A stretch of 64,000 nt of DNA. Source: Bifidobacterium aesculapii. GTDB taxonomy: Bacteria; Actinomycetota; Actinomycetes; Actinomycetales; Bifidobacteriaceae. Below, piece after piece: positions 26,483 through 35,064 of the stretch (position 1 is its first letter; every line of letters begins with the position of its first letter). The position numbers and the translations under genes were made by a program. The notes beneath the pieces were generated by a model, which was not told the DNA's origin, made no database searches, and saw nothing but the letters and a program-made list of their open reading frames with translations. The DNA lies in assembly GCF_001417815.1 (NCBI RefSeq), contig NZ_BCFK01000021.1:1-64000 (forward strand). Reading direction: 5' to 3'.

Positions 26483-27612
26483 CGCTTGCGCTGAACCCGC
26501 TCGCCCTCACCCAGACGCTCCCGTTCCTGCCGCTCGCGCAGGGCGACATCGACTACCAGACCGAACGCCGCGCCGAACCCGGACTCATCGAGCGCGTGCT
26601 CGCCGAACCCGCCACCAAAGTGATCCTCACCCGGGAAGGCAAGATCGCCGTGCCGCGCGGGCAGGGCGAACTCGCCGACTACGAGAACGTCAAAATGCGC
26701 CTCGCCACCATCCCCGGAGCGTATGTGGCGCACGACCTCGCCGAGCATCCGCAGGCCGTCGCCATGTTCCTCGGATCCTACGGCGGGCGACGCGACGAGC
26801 ACGTCGTCGCCGTCGACATCACGCGCGTCGAACGGCTCGCCGGCGGCAGCGAACGCGGCGCCGACGACGCGTTCGACGAGCCGGAGGACGGCACCAACGG
26901 CGGCGTGATCGCCGGTGCCGCGCGCGCGGCGTTCGCGGGCGTCGGCTCCGGCGCGCGGCGTGGCGCCGGACTGCTCGAACAGGCCTTCGACCGGTTCGAC
27001 TGGGTGGACCTGCGCGGCTTCGCGCCGCACGCCTCCGCGCGCGAAGCCGGTCAGGCCACCAGCGCGATATCGCTGTCCATCTGGCACAACCGGCAGCGCC
27101 ACTGCCCGACCTGCGGTGCGCCCGTCGCCGCGGCGAACGGCGGATGGGCGCAGCGCTGCACGAACGACGCCGATGGGCGCCGTCTGCTGTTCCCGCGCAT
27201 CGAGCCCGCCGTGATTACCATCATCGTGGACTCCGCGGGGCGCGCGCTCATGCAGCACAACGCCGCATGGAAGAACCCCACGCTGTACTCCGTCTCCGCC
27301 GGATTCGTCGAAACGGGGGAGAACCTCGAACACGCGGCCCGGCGCGAGGCGCTGGAGGAGGTCGGCATCCGGCTCGGCGAGGTGAAGTACCTCGGGTCGC
27401 AGCCGTGGCCGTTCCCCTCCTCCCTGATGATGGCGTTCAAGGCGCACGCGCTCACCACCGACATCCGCGTGGACGGCGCGGAGACCGTGGAGGCGCGCTG
27501 GGTCACGCCCGACGAATACACCGCGGCATTGGTCTCCGGGCGGATGAGCGCGCCCGGCAAGGCCACGATCGCGCGGTACATGATCGAGGAGTGGCTCGGG
27601 CACGAACTCTGA
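26479..27612 (+). CDS. nudC: NAD(H) pyrophosphatase / RNA-decapping Nudix hydrolase NudC
   Basis: 377 residues. An N-terminal NudC domain is followed by the zinc-ribbon start CPTCG and a third Cys in QRCTND, then the Nudix domain. The Nudix box is GFVETGENLEHAARREALEE plus VGI. YLGSQPWPFPSSLMMAF is the SQPWPFP.S signature that separates NudC from other Nudix enzymes. It splits NAD(H) to NMN(H) and AMP and can remove NAD caps from RNA. Oddities: the fourth zinc Cys is absent, and there is an insertion of about 40 residues rich in Gly, Ala, Asp and Arg (around 26840-26990). The start overlaps the hydrolase stop. Confidence 0.93.
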   Translation: MTLALNPLALTQTLPFLPLAQGDIDYQTERRAEPGLIERVLAEPATKVILTREGKIAVPRGQGELADYENVKMRLATIPGAYVAHDLAEHPQAVAMFLGSYGGRRDEHVVAVDITRVERLAGGSERGADDAFDEPEDGTNGGVIAGAARAAFAGVGSGARRGAGLLEQAFDRFDWVDLRGFAPHASAREAGQATSAISLSIWHNRQRHCPTCGAPVAAANGGWAQRCTNDADGRRLLFPRIEPAVITIIVDSAGRALMQHNAAWKNPTLYSVSAGFVETGENLEHAARREALEEVGIRLGEVKYLGSQPWPFPSSLMMAFKAHALTTDIRVDGAETVEARWVTPDEYTAALVSGRMSAPGKATIARYMIEEWLGHEL

Positions 27613-27672
27613 ACGGAGTGACGGCGCCGCACGTTCAGAGTGACGAAACGACATATCTCGAATAGTGATATG
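27608..27672. repeat. Two inverted repeats after nudC
   Basis: CTCTGAACG (27608-27616) pairs with CGTTCAGAG (27632-27640), and ACATATC (27651-27657) with GATATGT further on (about 27667-27673). The first may serve as a T-less terminator. The rest of 27613-27843 shows no gene; the promoter of the L,D-transpeptidase should lie here. Confidence 0.4.
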
Positions 27673-27843
27673 TGCCACAAACCGTTGCGCCGGCGGCGAA
27701 TCCGGGGTGTCGCAGGCGCGAACGGACGCCGTTCTGGGAAGGTGTCCGAGTACAGTCGGAGCCAGTCCGCAAGAGGTTTGCGGGCGACGCGGGAAGCGGC
27801 GACGGGCCGCGCCCGCGGGATATACGTAGACTAAGGATCGCGA

Positions 27844-29481
27844 ATGACCGACGAACGCAACCAGCAGCCGACCGGACGGCCGGAATACGGCGCCATGCGT
27901 GAGGATTTCGAGACCACGCAGGCCATGCCGCCGCTGCCGGGCGTGGGCGCCCCATCCGACGGATTCACCGCCATGAACGACGTTCCCGTTCCTCCCGAGC
28001 CGCTCGCCATCGGCACCGTCGCGAAGAAGTCGCACAAGCCGCTCATCATCACGCTGACCATCATCGCCGTGCTGCTCGCCGCGCTCGTCGCCGCGTTCTT
28101 CGGCGCGCGCGCCTACTACGACGGCAAGGTCGCGCCCGGCGTGCACCTCGGCGCGACGAGCCTCGCCGGCCAGACCCGCGACCAGGTGAAGGCCGCCGTC
28201 GAACAGGCCGTCAAGGACTCCGCCATCACCGTCAACGACACGGCCGGCAAGACCAGCGCCACCGCGTCTCTGGCCGACCTCGGCGTCGACATCGACGTCG
28301 ACAAGACCGTCGACGCCGTCATGGAGGCGAAGAACTCCTCCGGCATCGCCGGCGACGTGCTGCGCGTCAACCCGTTCAACCGCGTCGACGTGCCGTTGTC
28401 CGCCAGCACCGACACCAGCGTGCTCGACGAATACCTCTCCGCCAAGCTCGTCTCCGACGCGGAACGCGCCGTGCCCTCGTCCGTGAGCTTCAACGCCGAG
28501 GCGGGCGCGTTCGTCGCCGCCGAAGGCCGCGCCGGCAAGGCGCCCAAGCTTGACAAGGTCGTCGCCGCCGTCAAGCAGGCCATCGCGCAGCCGGGCTCCG
28601 CCGCCACCGTCGAGGTCGAGGACGAGACCATCGACGCACCGATCGCCCTCGAAGCCGCGCAGAAGGCCGCCGACGCAGCCAACCAGCGTCTGAACAACAA
28701 GATCGTCATGACCAACGGCGACGCCAAGCAGTTCGAACTGCCCGTCGACGTCGTCGCCTCGTGGATCAAGGCCGAAGACCAGCCCGAGCAGGGCGCCATC
28801 ACCCTGTCCTACGACGACACCGCCATCGCCAAGTACATGTCCGAACAGCTGCCCGGCCAGCTTAACCAGGACATGGTCCCTCAGGAGGATATCGTCGACG
28901 ACAAGGGCTCCGTGATCGTCGCCGCGCAGGTCAAGGGCGTGGACGGCGTCACCATCAAGGACACCGATCAGGCCGCCGAACAGGTGCTCGACATCCTCAA
29001 GGAAGGCAACGGCGGCACCGTGCAGGTCGCCAGCGACGTCAAGAAGTTCGAAGTCAAGCAGAAGCAGAGCGAATGGCGCATCGTCGTCGACAAGACCTCC
29101 CAGACGGCCGTCGTCTACCACAACGGCCAGCAGGTCAAGAGCTTCCTCGTGTGCACCGGCGGCCCCGGCCACAACGAGACCGACAACGGCAACTGGCGCA
29201 TCTACCTCAAATACCGGTCGCAGGACATGCGCGGTTACAACGACGACGGCACCAAGTACCTCTCGCCGGGCGTCAGGTGGGTCAGCTACTTCAACGGCGG
29301 CGAAGGATTCCATACCGCACTGTGGAACTACGGCGGCATCGCCTCCGGCGACCCCGCCAACCACGGCTCCCACGGCTGCGTGAACATGTACGAGCAGGAC
29401 GCCCAGTGGGTCTACGAGAACTGCCCCGACGGCACGCTCGTGCAGGTCGTCGGCACCCAGCCCACCGGCCCGGTGCGCTGA
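27844..29481 (+). CDS. L,D-transpeptidase (YkuD domain) with peptidoglycan-binding-like repeats
   Basis: 545 residues. A cytoplasmic start (about 60 residues) and a membrane helix (LIITLTIIAVLLAALVAAFF) precede the outer part. That has two VanW-N/peptidoglycan-binding-4-like stretches (about 100-230 and 240-370) and a C-terminal YkuD domain. The active site is HGSHGCVNM with Cys512 and its His partners. Such enzymes make 3-3 cross-links in peptidoglycan or attach proteins to it, and are the target of carbapenems. It stands alone with its own terminator. Confidence 0.93.
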   Translation: MTDERNQQPTGRPEYGAMREDFETTQAMPPLPGVGAPSDGFTAMNDVPVPPEPLAIGTVAKKSHKPLIITLTIIAVLLAALVAAFFGARAYYDGKVAPGVHLGATSLAGQTRDQVKAAVEQAVKDSAITVNDTAGKTSATASLADLGVDIDVDKTVDAVMEAKNSSGIAGDVLRVNPFNRVDVPLSASTDTSVLDEYLSAKLVSDAERAVPSSVSFNAEAGAFVAAEGRAGKAPKLDKVVAAVKQAIAQPGSAATVEVEDETIDAPIALEAAQKAADAANQRLNNKIVMTNGDAKQFELPVDVVASWIKAEDQPEQGAITLSYDDTAIAKYMSEQLPGQLNQDMVPQEDIVDDKGSVIVAAQVKGVDGVTIKDTDQAAEQVLDILKEGNGGTVQVASDVKKFEVKQKQSEWRIVVDKTSQTAVVYHNGQQVKSFLVCTGGPGHNETDNGNWRIYLKYRSQDMRGYNDDGTKYLSPGVRWVSYFNGGEGFHTALWNYGGIASGDPANHGSHGCVNMYEQDAQWVYENCPDGTLVQVVGTQPTGPVR

Positions 29482-29514
29482 CGCACGCTCCGGACGACCG
29501 GTGCGATCGATCGT

Positions 29515-29542
29515 GAAAGCCCCGCCCCATGGCGGGGCTTTC
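29515..29542 (+). terminator. Rho-independent terminator
   Basis: GAAAGCCCCGCC and GGCGGGGCTTTC form a perfect 12-bp stem with a CCAT loop, 34 nt after the L,D-transpeptidase stop. Confidence 0.9.
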
Positions 29543-29641
29543 GCATGCCCGGGGCGCGGAAGCCGCCATCGCCGTGATGTGCGCCCGGGCGCGCACAGTT
29601 CGCTGCGGGCGTGTTCGGAGTTCCTTGGTAGGGTGGGTGGC

Positions 29642-30046
29642 ATGAGCGATGAAATTGACGACCAGCCGCAGAACCTCGACGTGCCCGAGCACCTCGAATA
29701 CTCCGACGATCACGTGTGGGTGGACACGACGCTCGACCCCGCCGTGGTCGGCATCACCGAATACGCCGCCGACCAGCTCGGAGAACTCGTCTACGTGGAC
29801 CTGCCCGAGCCCGGCACGCGCGTCGAAGCCGGCGACGAAGTCCTCGAACTCGAATCCTCGAAGGCCGTCGAACCGCTGATCGCGCCCGTCGCCGGCACGA
29901 TCCGCTACGTCAACCAGGCCGTCGCCGACGATCCGAGCGTCATCAACTCGGACCCGTACGGCGAAGGATGGATCCTGAAGATCGAACTGGAGGACGACGA
30001 ACCCGATCTCCTCAGCGCGGAGGAATACGCGAAGGTCGTACGATGA
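29642..30046 (+). CDS. gcvH: Glycine cleavage H-like lipoyl protein
   Basis: 134 residues. The lipoyl motif is LELESSKAVEP with Lys74; the fold elements VGITEYAADQLGELVYVDLP and the C-terminal GWILKIEL follow the family. GcvH carries aminomethyl on lipoate in the glycine cleavage system, but bifidobacteria are generally described without the other subunits and none is nearby. So a role as a lipoyl carrier for another process is likely. TAGGGT at 29629-29634 would start the mRNA at or next to ATG 29642 (leaderless). The 3' end overlaps the next start by 4 nt. Confidence 0.92.
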   Translation: MSDEIDDQPQNLDVPEHLEYSDDHVWVDTTLDPAVVGITEYAADQLGELVYVDLPEPGTRVEAGDEVLELESSKAVEPLIAPVAGTIRYVNQAVADDPSVINSDPYGEGWILKIELEDDEPDLLSAEEYAKVVR

Positions 30047-31356
30047 CACGCGTATGGAGGCCGGTGGACGGCGACGGACGCGGCACGTCGCGCGCGCTCG
30101 GCGACATGCGCCGCATGCGCGCGACGGACGACGCGCCGCGGACGCGCGCCGACGCCGCCGCCGACGACATGCCCACCCTGCCGATTCCGGCGCGACGCGC
30201 CGTCACCACGTTCGACGCCGCGTCGCGCCGCGAACGCTACGAGGTGCAGCCGCTGCTCGAACGGCTCGCGCGCCAGGCCATCACCCGCGCGTTCGGCGTG
30301 TGGGTGGCGGGCGCGACGCGCACCGCGCACCGCCTCGACTGGTTCCCGCGCGTCGACCCGTACGTCGGCTACGGGACCGAAGACTACTCGCGTCTCATCT
30401 GCCGCACCGTCTACGCGGGCGAAGGCAGCCAGTACGGCAAGGCGACGCGCGGCATCCGCGGCATGCTCGCCATCCCCTCGCCCCACACGCAGGTCAAGAT
30501 CCGCATCGACGACGTGCCGCTCGAAACCGTGCAGGTCGGCGTCTCCGAGACGTTCGACGCGGTCGACTCGCGCCCCGAGCTCGACAGCGAATACGCGATC
30601 TCCGACACCTCCGGCTACCTCGACCTCGTCGCCGAACACCGGCTCACGCCCGGCACGCATGACGTCTCCTACCGGGTCAACGGGCGCAAACCCGTGCACG
30701 CGAACCTGTTCACCATCCCCAAGGACGCGAAGGTCGGCATCATCTCCGACGTGGACGACACCATCATGATCACGCAGGCGCCCATCCTGTGGAAGGCGTT
30801 GTGGAACCTGCTGTTCCTCAACCCGGACAAGAAGGCGTCCGTGCCGGGCATGAGCGTGCTGTTCAACAAACTCGCCGACCTCTACCCGGACGCGCCGTTC
30901 TTCTACCTGTCCACCTCGCCGTGGAACGTCGAAGGCGCGATACGCCACTTCATCGAGAATCACGGCTTCCCGGCCGGGCCGCTGCTGCTGCGCGACCTCG
31001 ACCCCCGCCCGAAGACGTTCATTCCCTCCGGCCCGCAGCACAAGCTCGAATTCGTCGAACAGCTCATGGCCGATTTTCCGGACATGCGGTTCATCCTCGT
31101 CGGCGACGACGGGCAGAAGGACCCCACCACGTACGCGACGATCGTCAGACGGTACCCGGGCCGTGTGCTCGCCATCGCAATCCGCCAGCTCAGCCCGCGC
31201 GAGTCGATGCCGTTCGGCATCAACCCGGCCGGCATGACCGCCACGCAGCCGATGCCCGCGACCGACGTGCCCGTGTTCACCGGCACGACCGGCGCGAACC
31301 TCATGAAGACGATGCTGCCGTATCTGAAGACGCATGCCGCGCAGACGCTTCGATGA
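30043..31356 (+). CDS. App1-like phosphatase (DUF2183, HAD-type)
   Basis: 437 residues. The C-terminal half starts VGIISDVDDTIM, the DxDxT motif of the App1/lipin-like phosphatidate phosphatase group. It is followed by PFFYLSTSPWN with the Thr/Ser of HAD motif II, KLEFVEQLM, and FILVGDDGQKDP with the acidic motif. The N-terminal half carries a beta-rich domain (YVGYGTEDYSRLICRTVYAG to a YRVNGRKPVHANLF end). Eukaryotic App1 dephosphorylates phosphatidate; bacterial substrates are not settled. Translationally coupled to gcvH. The first 45 residues are Arg/Asp/Ala-rich and probably disordered. Confidence 0.88.
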   Translation: MTRVWRPVDGDGRGTSRALGDMRRMRATDDAPRTRADAAADDMPTLPIPARRAVTTFDAASRRERYEVQPLLERLARQAITRAFGVWVAGATRTAHRLDWFPRVDPYVGYGTEDYSRLICRTVYAGEGSQYGKATRGIRGMLAIPSPHTQVKIRIDDVPLETVQVGVSETFDAVDSRPELDSEYAISDTSGYLDLVAEHRLTPGTHDVSYRVNGRKPVHANLFTIPKDAKVGIISDVDDTIMITQAPILWKALWNLLFLNPDKKASVPGMSVLFNKLADLYPDAPFFYLSTSPWNVEGAIRHFIENHGFPAGPLLLRDLDPRPKTFIPSGPQHKLEFVEQLMADFPDMRFILVGDDGQKDPTTYATIVRRYPGRVLAIAIRQLSPRESMPFGINPAGMTATQPMPATDVPVFTGTTGANLMKTMLPYLKTHAAQTLR

Positions 31357-31370
31357 TGCGCGTGGATGCG

Positions 31371-31376
31371 TATAAT
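31371..31376 (+). promoter_or_regulatory. Perfect TATAAT -10 giving a leaderless start
   Basis: The box ends 8 nt before the ATG at 31385, so the transcript should begin at, or a base or two before, the start codon. No ribosome-binding site is present. The -35 is weak. Confidence 0.65.
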
Positions 31377-31384
31377 CGTGCGTT

Positions 31385-34069
31385 ATGACCAATGAGAGGA
31401 ATCAGGCCGGCGGTGTGGGCGGCTCAGGCGGCGGCATGCGCGACGCGATGCCCGACGTGAAGGAACCGGAGACGGATGTGATGACGAAGGATGCATCGGT
31501 AGCGCCTGGTGGCGAGTCGGGTGCGTCGGGTGATTCTGTCGCGTCGGGTGAGCCGGTCGCGCCGGTCGCGGATAAGGAGCCGACGCGGCGCGAACACCAC
31601 GGCGACGTGTTCATCGACCCGTACGAGTGGATGCGCGACAAGGACTCGCCGCGCACGCGCGCGTACGTGGACGCGCAGAACCGGCTGTGCGAGGCGCGCA
31701 ACCGGCATCTCGACGGACTGCGGCGCACCCTGTTCGACGAACTCAAATCGCACGTGCAGGAGACCGACATGTCCGTGCCCGTGCGCATCAACGACTACTG
31801 GTACTACGCGCGCACGCAGGAAGGACGCCAGTACGCCGTGCAATGCCGTATGCGCGTGCGCGGCGCCGACGATTGGAACCCGCCCGAAATCGACCCGCTC
31901 GGCGCGCCCGGCAGTCTCGACGGCGAGGAGATCGTCTTCGACGCGAACAAGGAATCCGCAGGGCACGACTTCTTCCGGCTCGGCGGCATGGACCTGAGCC
32001 GTGACGGACGGTGGATGCTCTACGGCGTCGACACGGAAGGCGACGAACGCTATGACTACCGCATCCGCGACCTGAACGACGGGCACGACCTGCCCGAACT
32101 GTTCCCCGCGGTCGGCGGCGCATGCTTCACGCCGGACGGCGGCTACGTGTTCTGGATCGAACTCGATGACGCGTGGCGTCCGTGCGCGGTCTGGCGGCAC
32201 AAGGTCGGCACGCCGGTCGGCGACGACGTGTGCGTCTACCGCGAAGGCGACGAACGCTTCTGGGTGGGCATCGGCCTGAGCTTCGACGAACGCAGCCTCG
32301 TGCTCGGCACCGGCTCCAAGACCACCACCGAAGTGCTCATGCTGCCCGTGACCGACCCGGAAGGCGAGTTCAAGGCGTTCATCCCGCGCAAGACCGACGT
32401 GGAATACGACGTGAGCTTCGCCTGCTTCGAGCACGCGGGGGAGCAGGGCGAGGACATCCCGCTCGCCATCGTCTACCACAACGCGAAGAACCCGAACTTC
32501 GAGATCGACGTGATCGACATGCGCCGGCACGATCCGCCGTACACGCTCGGCGAAGGCGTGTGCGTGGCCGAAGGCTCGCCGTACGGATGCGAGCATGCGG
32601 CCGACGCCGCGGACCGGGACCGGTCCATCACCGCGCCGTACATGAACCCCCGCAATCCCGCCATCCTGCAGGGGCTGCACGGGCTCGGCATCGAAGGCAT
32701 CGCGGTGCATCGTCACTTCGTGACGCTCTCTTACCGTGCCGACGGACTGCCGCACGTGGCCGTCATGCCCAAGGTGCGCGCCGTAGAGGACTTCCTCGCC
32801 GGACGGCCGTGGCGGTTCACGGAACTGTTGCCGCCGGCGCTGGAGGACGACTGGGACACCGTCGCCGACGACCGCGACGAGACCGGCGACCATGGCGAGA
32901 CGCTGTGGGCGGAGGATTGGGATGCGCGTGGGGACGCACGGCACGCTGGTGCTGGTGATGATGCCGGCGTGGAGGCTGGTGGTGCCGGCGTGGGCGTCGT
33001 GGGCGCTGGCGGTGCGGGCGTCGTGCCGGACCACACGTCCTCGTCGGACGGCGCGAGCGACGACCACCTGCCCGGCGAGACGCGACGCCTCTACTCCATC
33101 GGCACCGGCGGCAACCCGTCGTACGACGCGCCGCGCATGCGCTACTCGTTCACCAGCTACACGCGCCCCGGCGAACTGCATGAGATGAACCCGGAGACCG
33201 GCGAGGATCGTCTGCTCAAACGCGCCACCGTGCTCGGCGGCTACGATCCGCGCGACTACATGGAACGCCGCGTGTGGATCAAGGCGCGAGACGGCGAACG
33301 CATCCCCGTCTCGCTCGTCTGGCGGCGTGAATTCCCCGCACAGGATTCGCCGATGTTCATCACCGGCTACGGCGCGTACGAGATCTCCTCCGACCCGAAC
33401 TTCTCCGTCGCGCGCCTGAGCATGCTCGACCGCGGCGTACTGTACGCGGTGCCGCACATCCGCGGCGGCGGCGAACTCGGCCGCGCATGGTACGAGCAGG
33501 GGCGCCGTCTCAACAAGAAGCACTCGTTCGAGGACTTCGTCGACGCGACCGCGGCATTGCAGCGCGCGCACCTCGCCGACCCGCGGCGCACCGTCGCCAA
33601 CGGCGGCTCCGCGGGAGGGCTGCTCATGGGCGCGATCGCCAACCTCGCGCCCGAACGGTACGCGGGCATCGAGGCGGACGTGCCGTTCGTGGACGCGCTC
33701 ACCTCGATCCTCGACCCCTCGCTGCCGCTGACCGTGACCGAGTGGGATGAATGGGGCGACCCGCTGCACGACGAGGACGTGTACCGGTACATGAAGTCGT
33801 ACACGCCGTACGAGAATCTGCCGGACGGCGATTCGGCGGCCGGGCGTGCGTTCCCCCGCATCTTCATCACCACGTCGATGAACGACACGCGCGTGCTGTA
33901 CGTGGAGCCGCTCAAGTGGCTCGCCGCGATGCAGGCGCGCGGGTTCGACGCCATCGCCAAGATTGAGGTCGAGGCCGGGCACGGCGGCATCTCCGGGCGG
34001 TACAAGCAGTGGGAGGAGGTCTCCTACGAGAACGCGTGGTGCCTGGACGTGATGGGGCTGCGGTACTGA
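31385..34069 (+). CDS. ptrB: Oligopeptidase B-like serine peptidase (S9A)
   Basis: 894 residues, cytosolic. An N-terminal seven-bladed propeller is followed by the catalytic domain. The triad is Ser742 (NGGSAGGLLMG), Asp834 (SMNDTRVLYVEPLKW) and His866 (VEAGHGGISGRYKQWEE). VPHIRGGGELGRAWYEQGR is the family signature. It cuts short peptides, usually after basic residues. The family is about 690-720 residues long. The excess here is a 45-residue Ser/Ala/Gly/Val/Pro/Asp start and a Gly/Ala/Val/Asp-rich insertion at about 492-566 (32860-33080). The start codon appears leaderless. Followed by a strong hairpin terminator. Confidence 0.93.
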   Translation: MTNERNQAGGVGGSGGGMRDAMPDVKEPETDVMTKDASVAPGGESGASGDSVASGEPVAPVADKEPTRREHHGDVFIDPYEWMRDKDSPRTRAYVDAQNRLCEARNRHLDGLRRTLFDELKSHVQETDMSVPVRINDYWYYARTQEGRQYAVQCRMRVRGADDWNPPEIDPLGAPGSLDGEEIVFDANKESAGHDFFRLGGMDLSRDGRWMLYGVDTEGDERYDYRIRDLNDGHDLPELFPAVGGACFTPDGGYVFWIELDDAWRPCAVWRHKVGTPVGDDVCVYREGDERFWVGIGLSFDERSLVLGTGSKTTTEVLMLPVTDPEGEFKAFIPRKTDVEYDVSFACFEHAGEQGEDIPLAIVYHNAKNPNFEIDVIDMRRHDPPYTLGEGVCVAEGSPYGCEHAADAADRDRSITAPYMNPRNPAILQGLHGLGIEGIAVHRHFVTLSYRADGLPHVAVMPKVRAVEDFLAGRPWRFTELLPPALEDDWDTVADDRDETGDHGETLWAEDWDARGDARHAGAGDDAGVEAGGAGVGVVGAGGAGVVPDHTSSSDGASDDHLPGETRRLYSIGTGGNPSYDAPRMRYSFTSYTRPGELHEMNPETGEDRLLKRATVLGGYDPRDYMERRVWIKARDGERIPVSLVWRREFPAQDSPMFITGYGAYEISSDPNFSVARLSMLDRGVLYAVPHIRGGGELGRAWYEQGRRLNKKHSFEDFVDATAALQRAHLADPRRTVANGGSAGGLLMGAIANLAPERYAGIEADVPFVDALTSILDPSLPLTVTEWDEWGDPLHDEDVYRYMKSYTPYENLPDGDSAAGRAFPRIFITTSMNDTRVLYVEPLKWLAAMQARGFDAIAKIEVEAGHGGISGRYKQWEEVSYENAWCLDVMGLRY

Positions 34070-34139
34070 GGTGTGCTGGGATTCCGTGCCGAGGTGATGC
34101 GGAGTGTCCGCCGGATGGCGTGATGCCGGCCGACATGTG

Positions 34140-34175
34140 AAGGACCGTGACTCCTGTGGGGGAGTCGCGGTCCTT
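34140..34175 (+). terminator. Rho-independent-type terminator
   Basis: AAGGACCGTGACTCC and GGAGTCGCGGTCCTT form a 15-bp stem with one mismatch and a TGTGGG loop, 70 nt after the S9 peptidase stop. It may also serve the convergent FHA gene. Confidence 0.85.
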
Positions 34176-34197
34176 CACTGTGGATGTGCTGCTGTGT

Positions 34198-34258
34198 ACC
34201 GGTTTCAGGACGGCGTGACCGGTTTCAGGGTTACCGGTTTCAGGACGGCGTGACCGGC
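34198..34258. repeat. Short tandem repeats between convergent genes
   Basis: ACCGGTTTCAGG occurs at 34198, 34218 and 34233; the first and third are followed by ACGGCGTG. It looks like a partial local duplication between the two 3' ends. Confidence 0.7.
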
Positions 34259-34268
34259 CGGTGGAGGC

Positions 34269-35051
34269 TTACTTCTGCTCTTCGAGGGTAAAGAATTGGT
34301 CGCCGATGCGCAGAGTGGAGGGAGCCTCCAATTGGACGGACGTGCCCTTGAGCACCTGCTGCTCCTCGCCGTTGCGGATGATGAACGTGCCGTTCAGCGA
34401 ACCGTAGTCCTCGATCCACAGCTGGCCTTCCTGGTCGATGCTGATGGCCGCGTGGTTGCGGGAAGTGGTGCGGGTCGGATCCTCGATCTTCACGGCCTTG
34501 GCACCTTCGGGAATCGCCTCGGAGGGACGGCGCCCGAGGAGCACGCTGCGGTCGATGAGAATCGTCTGGCCCGTCGCTTCGTTGTGGAGCATGTAGGTCT
34601 TGTGCGCCTGCTTGATGGTGAACGAGCCGGACAGCACCGTGCTGTCCCAATCCTCGTCATCGTCCTGCGCGGCGTGCTCGGGGGCAGCGGGTTCGGCGTG
34701 CGCCGCGGCCTGTGCGGGGGCGGCGGTCTGCGTGGACTGGAACGGCTGCACGGTGGACTGGATCGGCTTCGGCTGCGACTGGTTCGTGACGAACGTACTG
34801 GTCACCACCGGTTCGGCCGAAGCCAGACCGGCGGCGGCAAGACCGCCCGCAGGCTGCTGCGGTTCGGGCTGGGCGGTCTGCTCGGCGGGCTGGGCCTGCG
34901 CCGGCTGTGCGGCGGGCTGGCTCTGATACCCGGTCTGCGGTTGGGTGGCGGGCCCGGACACGGTCCGCGCGTCCGGCGCGTCATATGCCACCGGATCGTC
35001 GGCGTACCAGCCGGGTTCCGGTGCCGGAGGGAATGGAATCACATTGCGCAT
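34269..35051 (-). CDS. FHA-domain protein
   Basis: 260 residues. The start carries PGWYADD, the short Trp/Tyr motif common in actinobacterial membrane or secreted proteins. A Gln/Pro/Ala-rich linker follows (about 40-150). The C-terminal FHA domain has LLGRRP, the Ser-Arg-Asn-His block TTSRNHAAISI and DYGSLNGTFI. FHA domains bind phosphothreonine. Being the last gene of a unit that includes a Ser/Thr kinase and a PPM phosphatase, it is a likely reader of that kinase's marks. ATG 35051 has AGGAG upstream, a little far (about 11 nt). Confidence 0.88.
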   Translation of the reverse strand: MRNVIPFPPAPEPGWYADDPVAYDAPDARTVSGPATQPQTGYQSQPAAQPAQAQPAEQTAQPEPQQPAGGLAAAGLASAEPVVTSTFVTNQSQPKPIQSTVQPFQSTQTAAPAQAAAHAEPAAPEHAAQDDDEDWDSTVLSGSFTIKQAHKTYMLHNEATGQTILIDRSVLLGRRPSEAIPEGAKAVKIEDPTRTTSRNHAAISIDQEGQLWIEDYGSLNGTFIIRNGEEQQVLKGTSVQLEAPSTLRIGDQFFTLEEQK

Positions 35052-35064
35052 CGTGCCATGCTCC

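Noticed and set aside
26248-29643. Long minus-strand frame opposite nudC and the L,D-transpeptidase
   Set aside because: Spans two well-supported genes and an intergenic gap, with no recognisable motif.
31424-33982. Minus-strand frame opposite the S9 peptidase
   Set aside because: Val/His/Arg-rich shadow with no domain; the plus-strand peptidase has an intact triad.
34198-34258. Attachment site or mobile element end
   Set aside because: Short local tandem copies with no integrase, tRNA or change in gene content around them.
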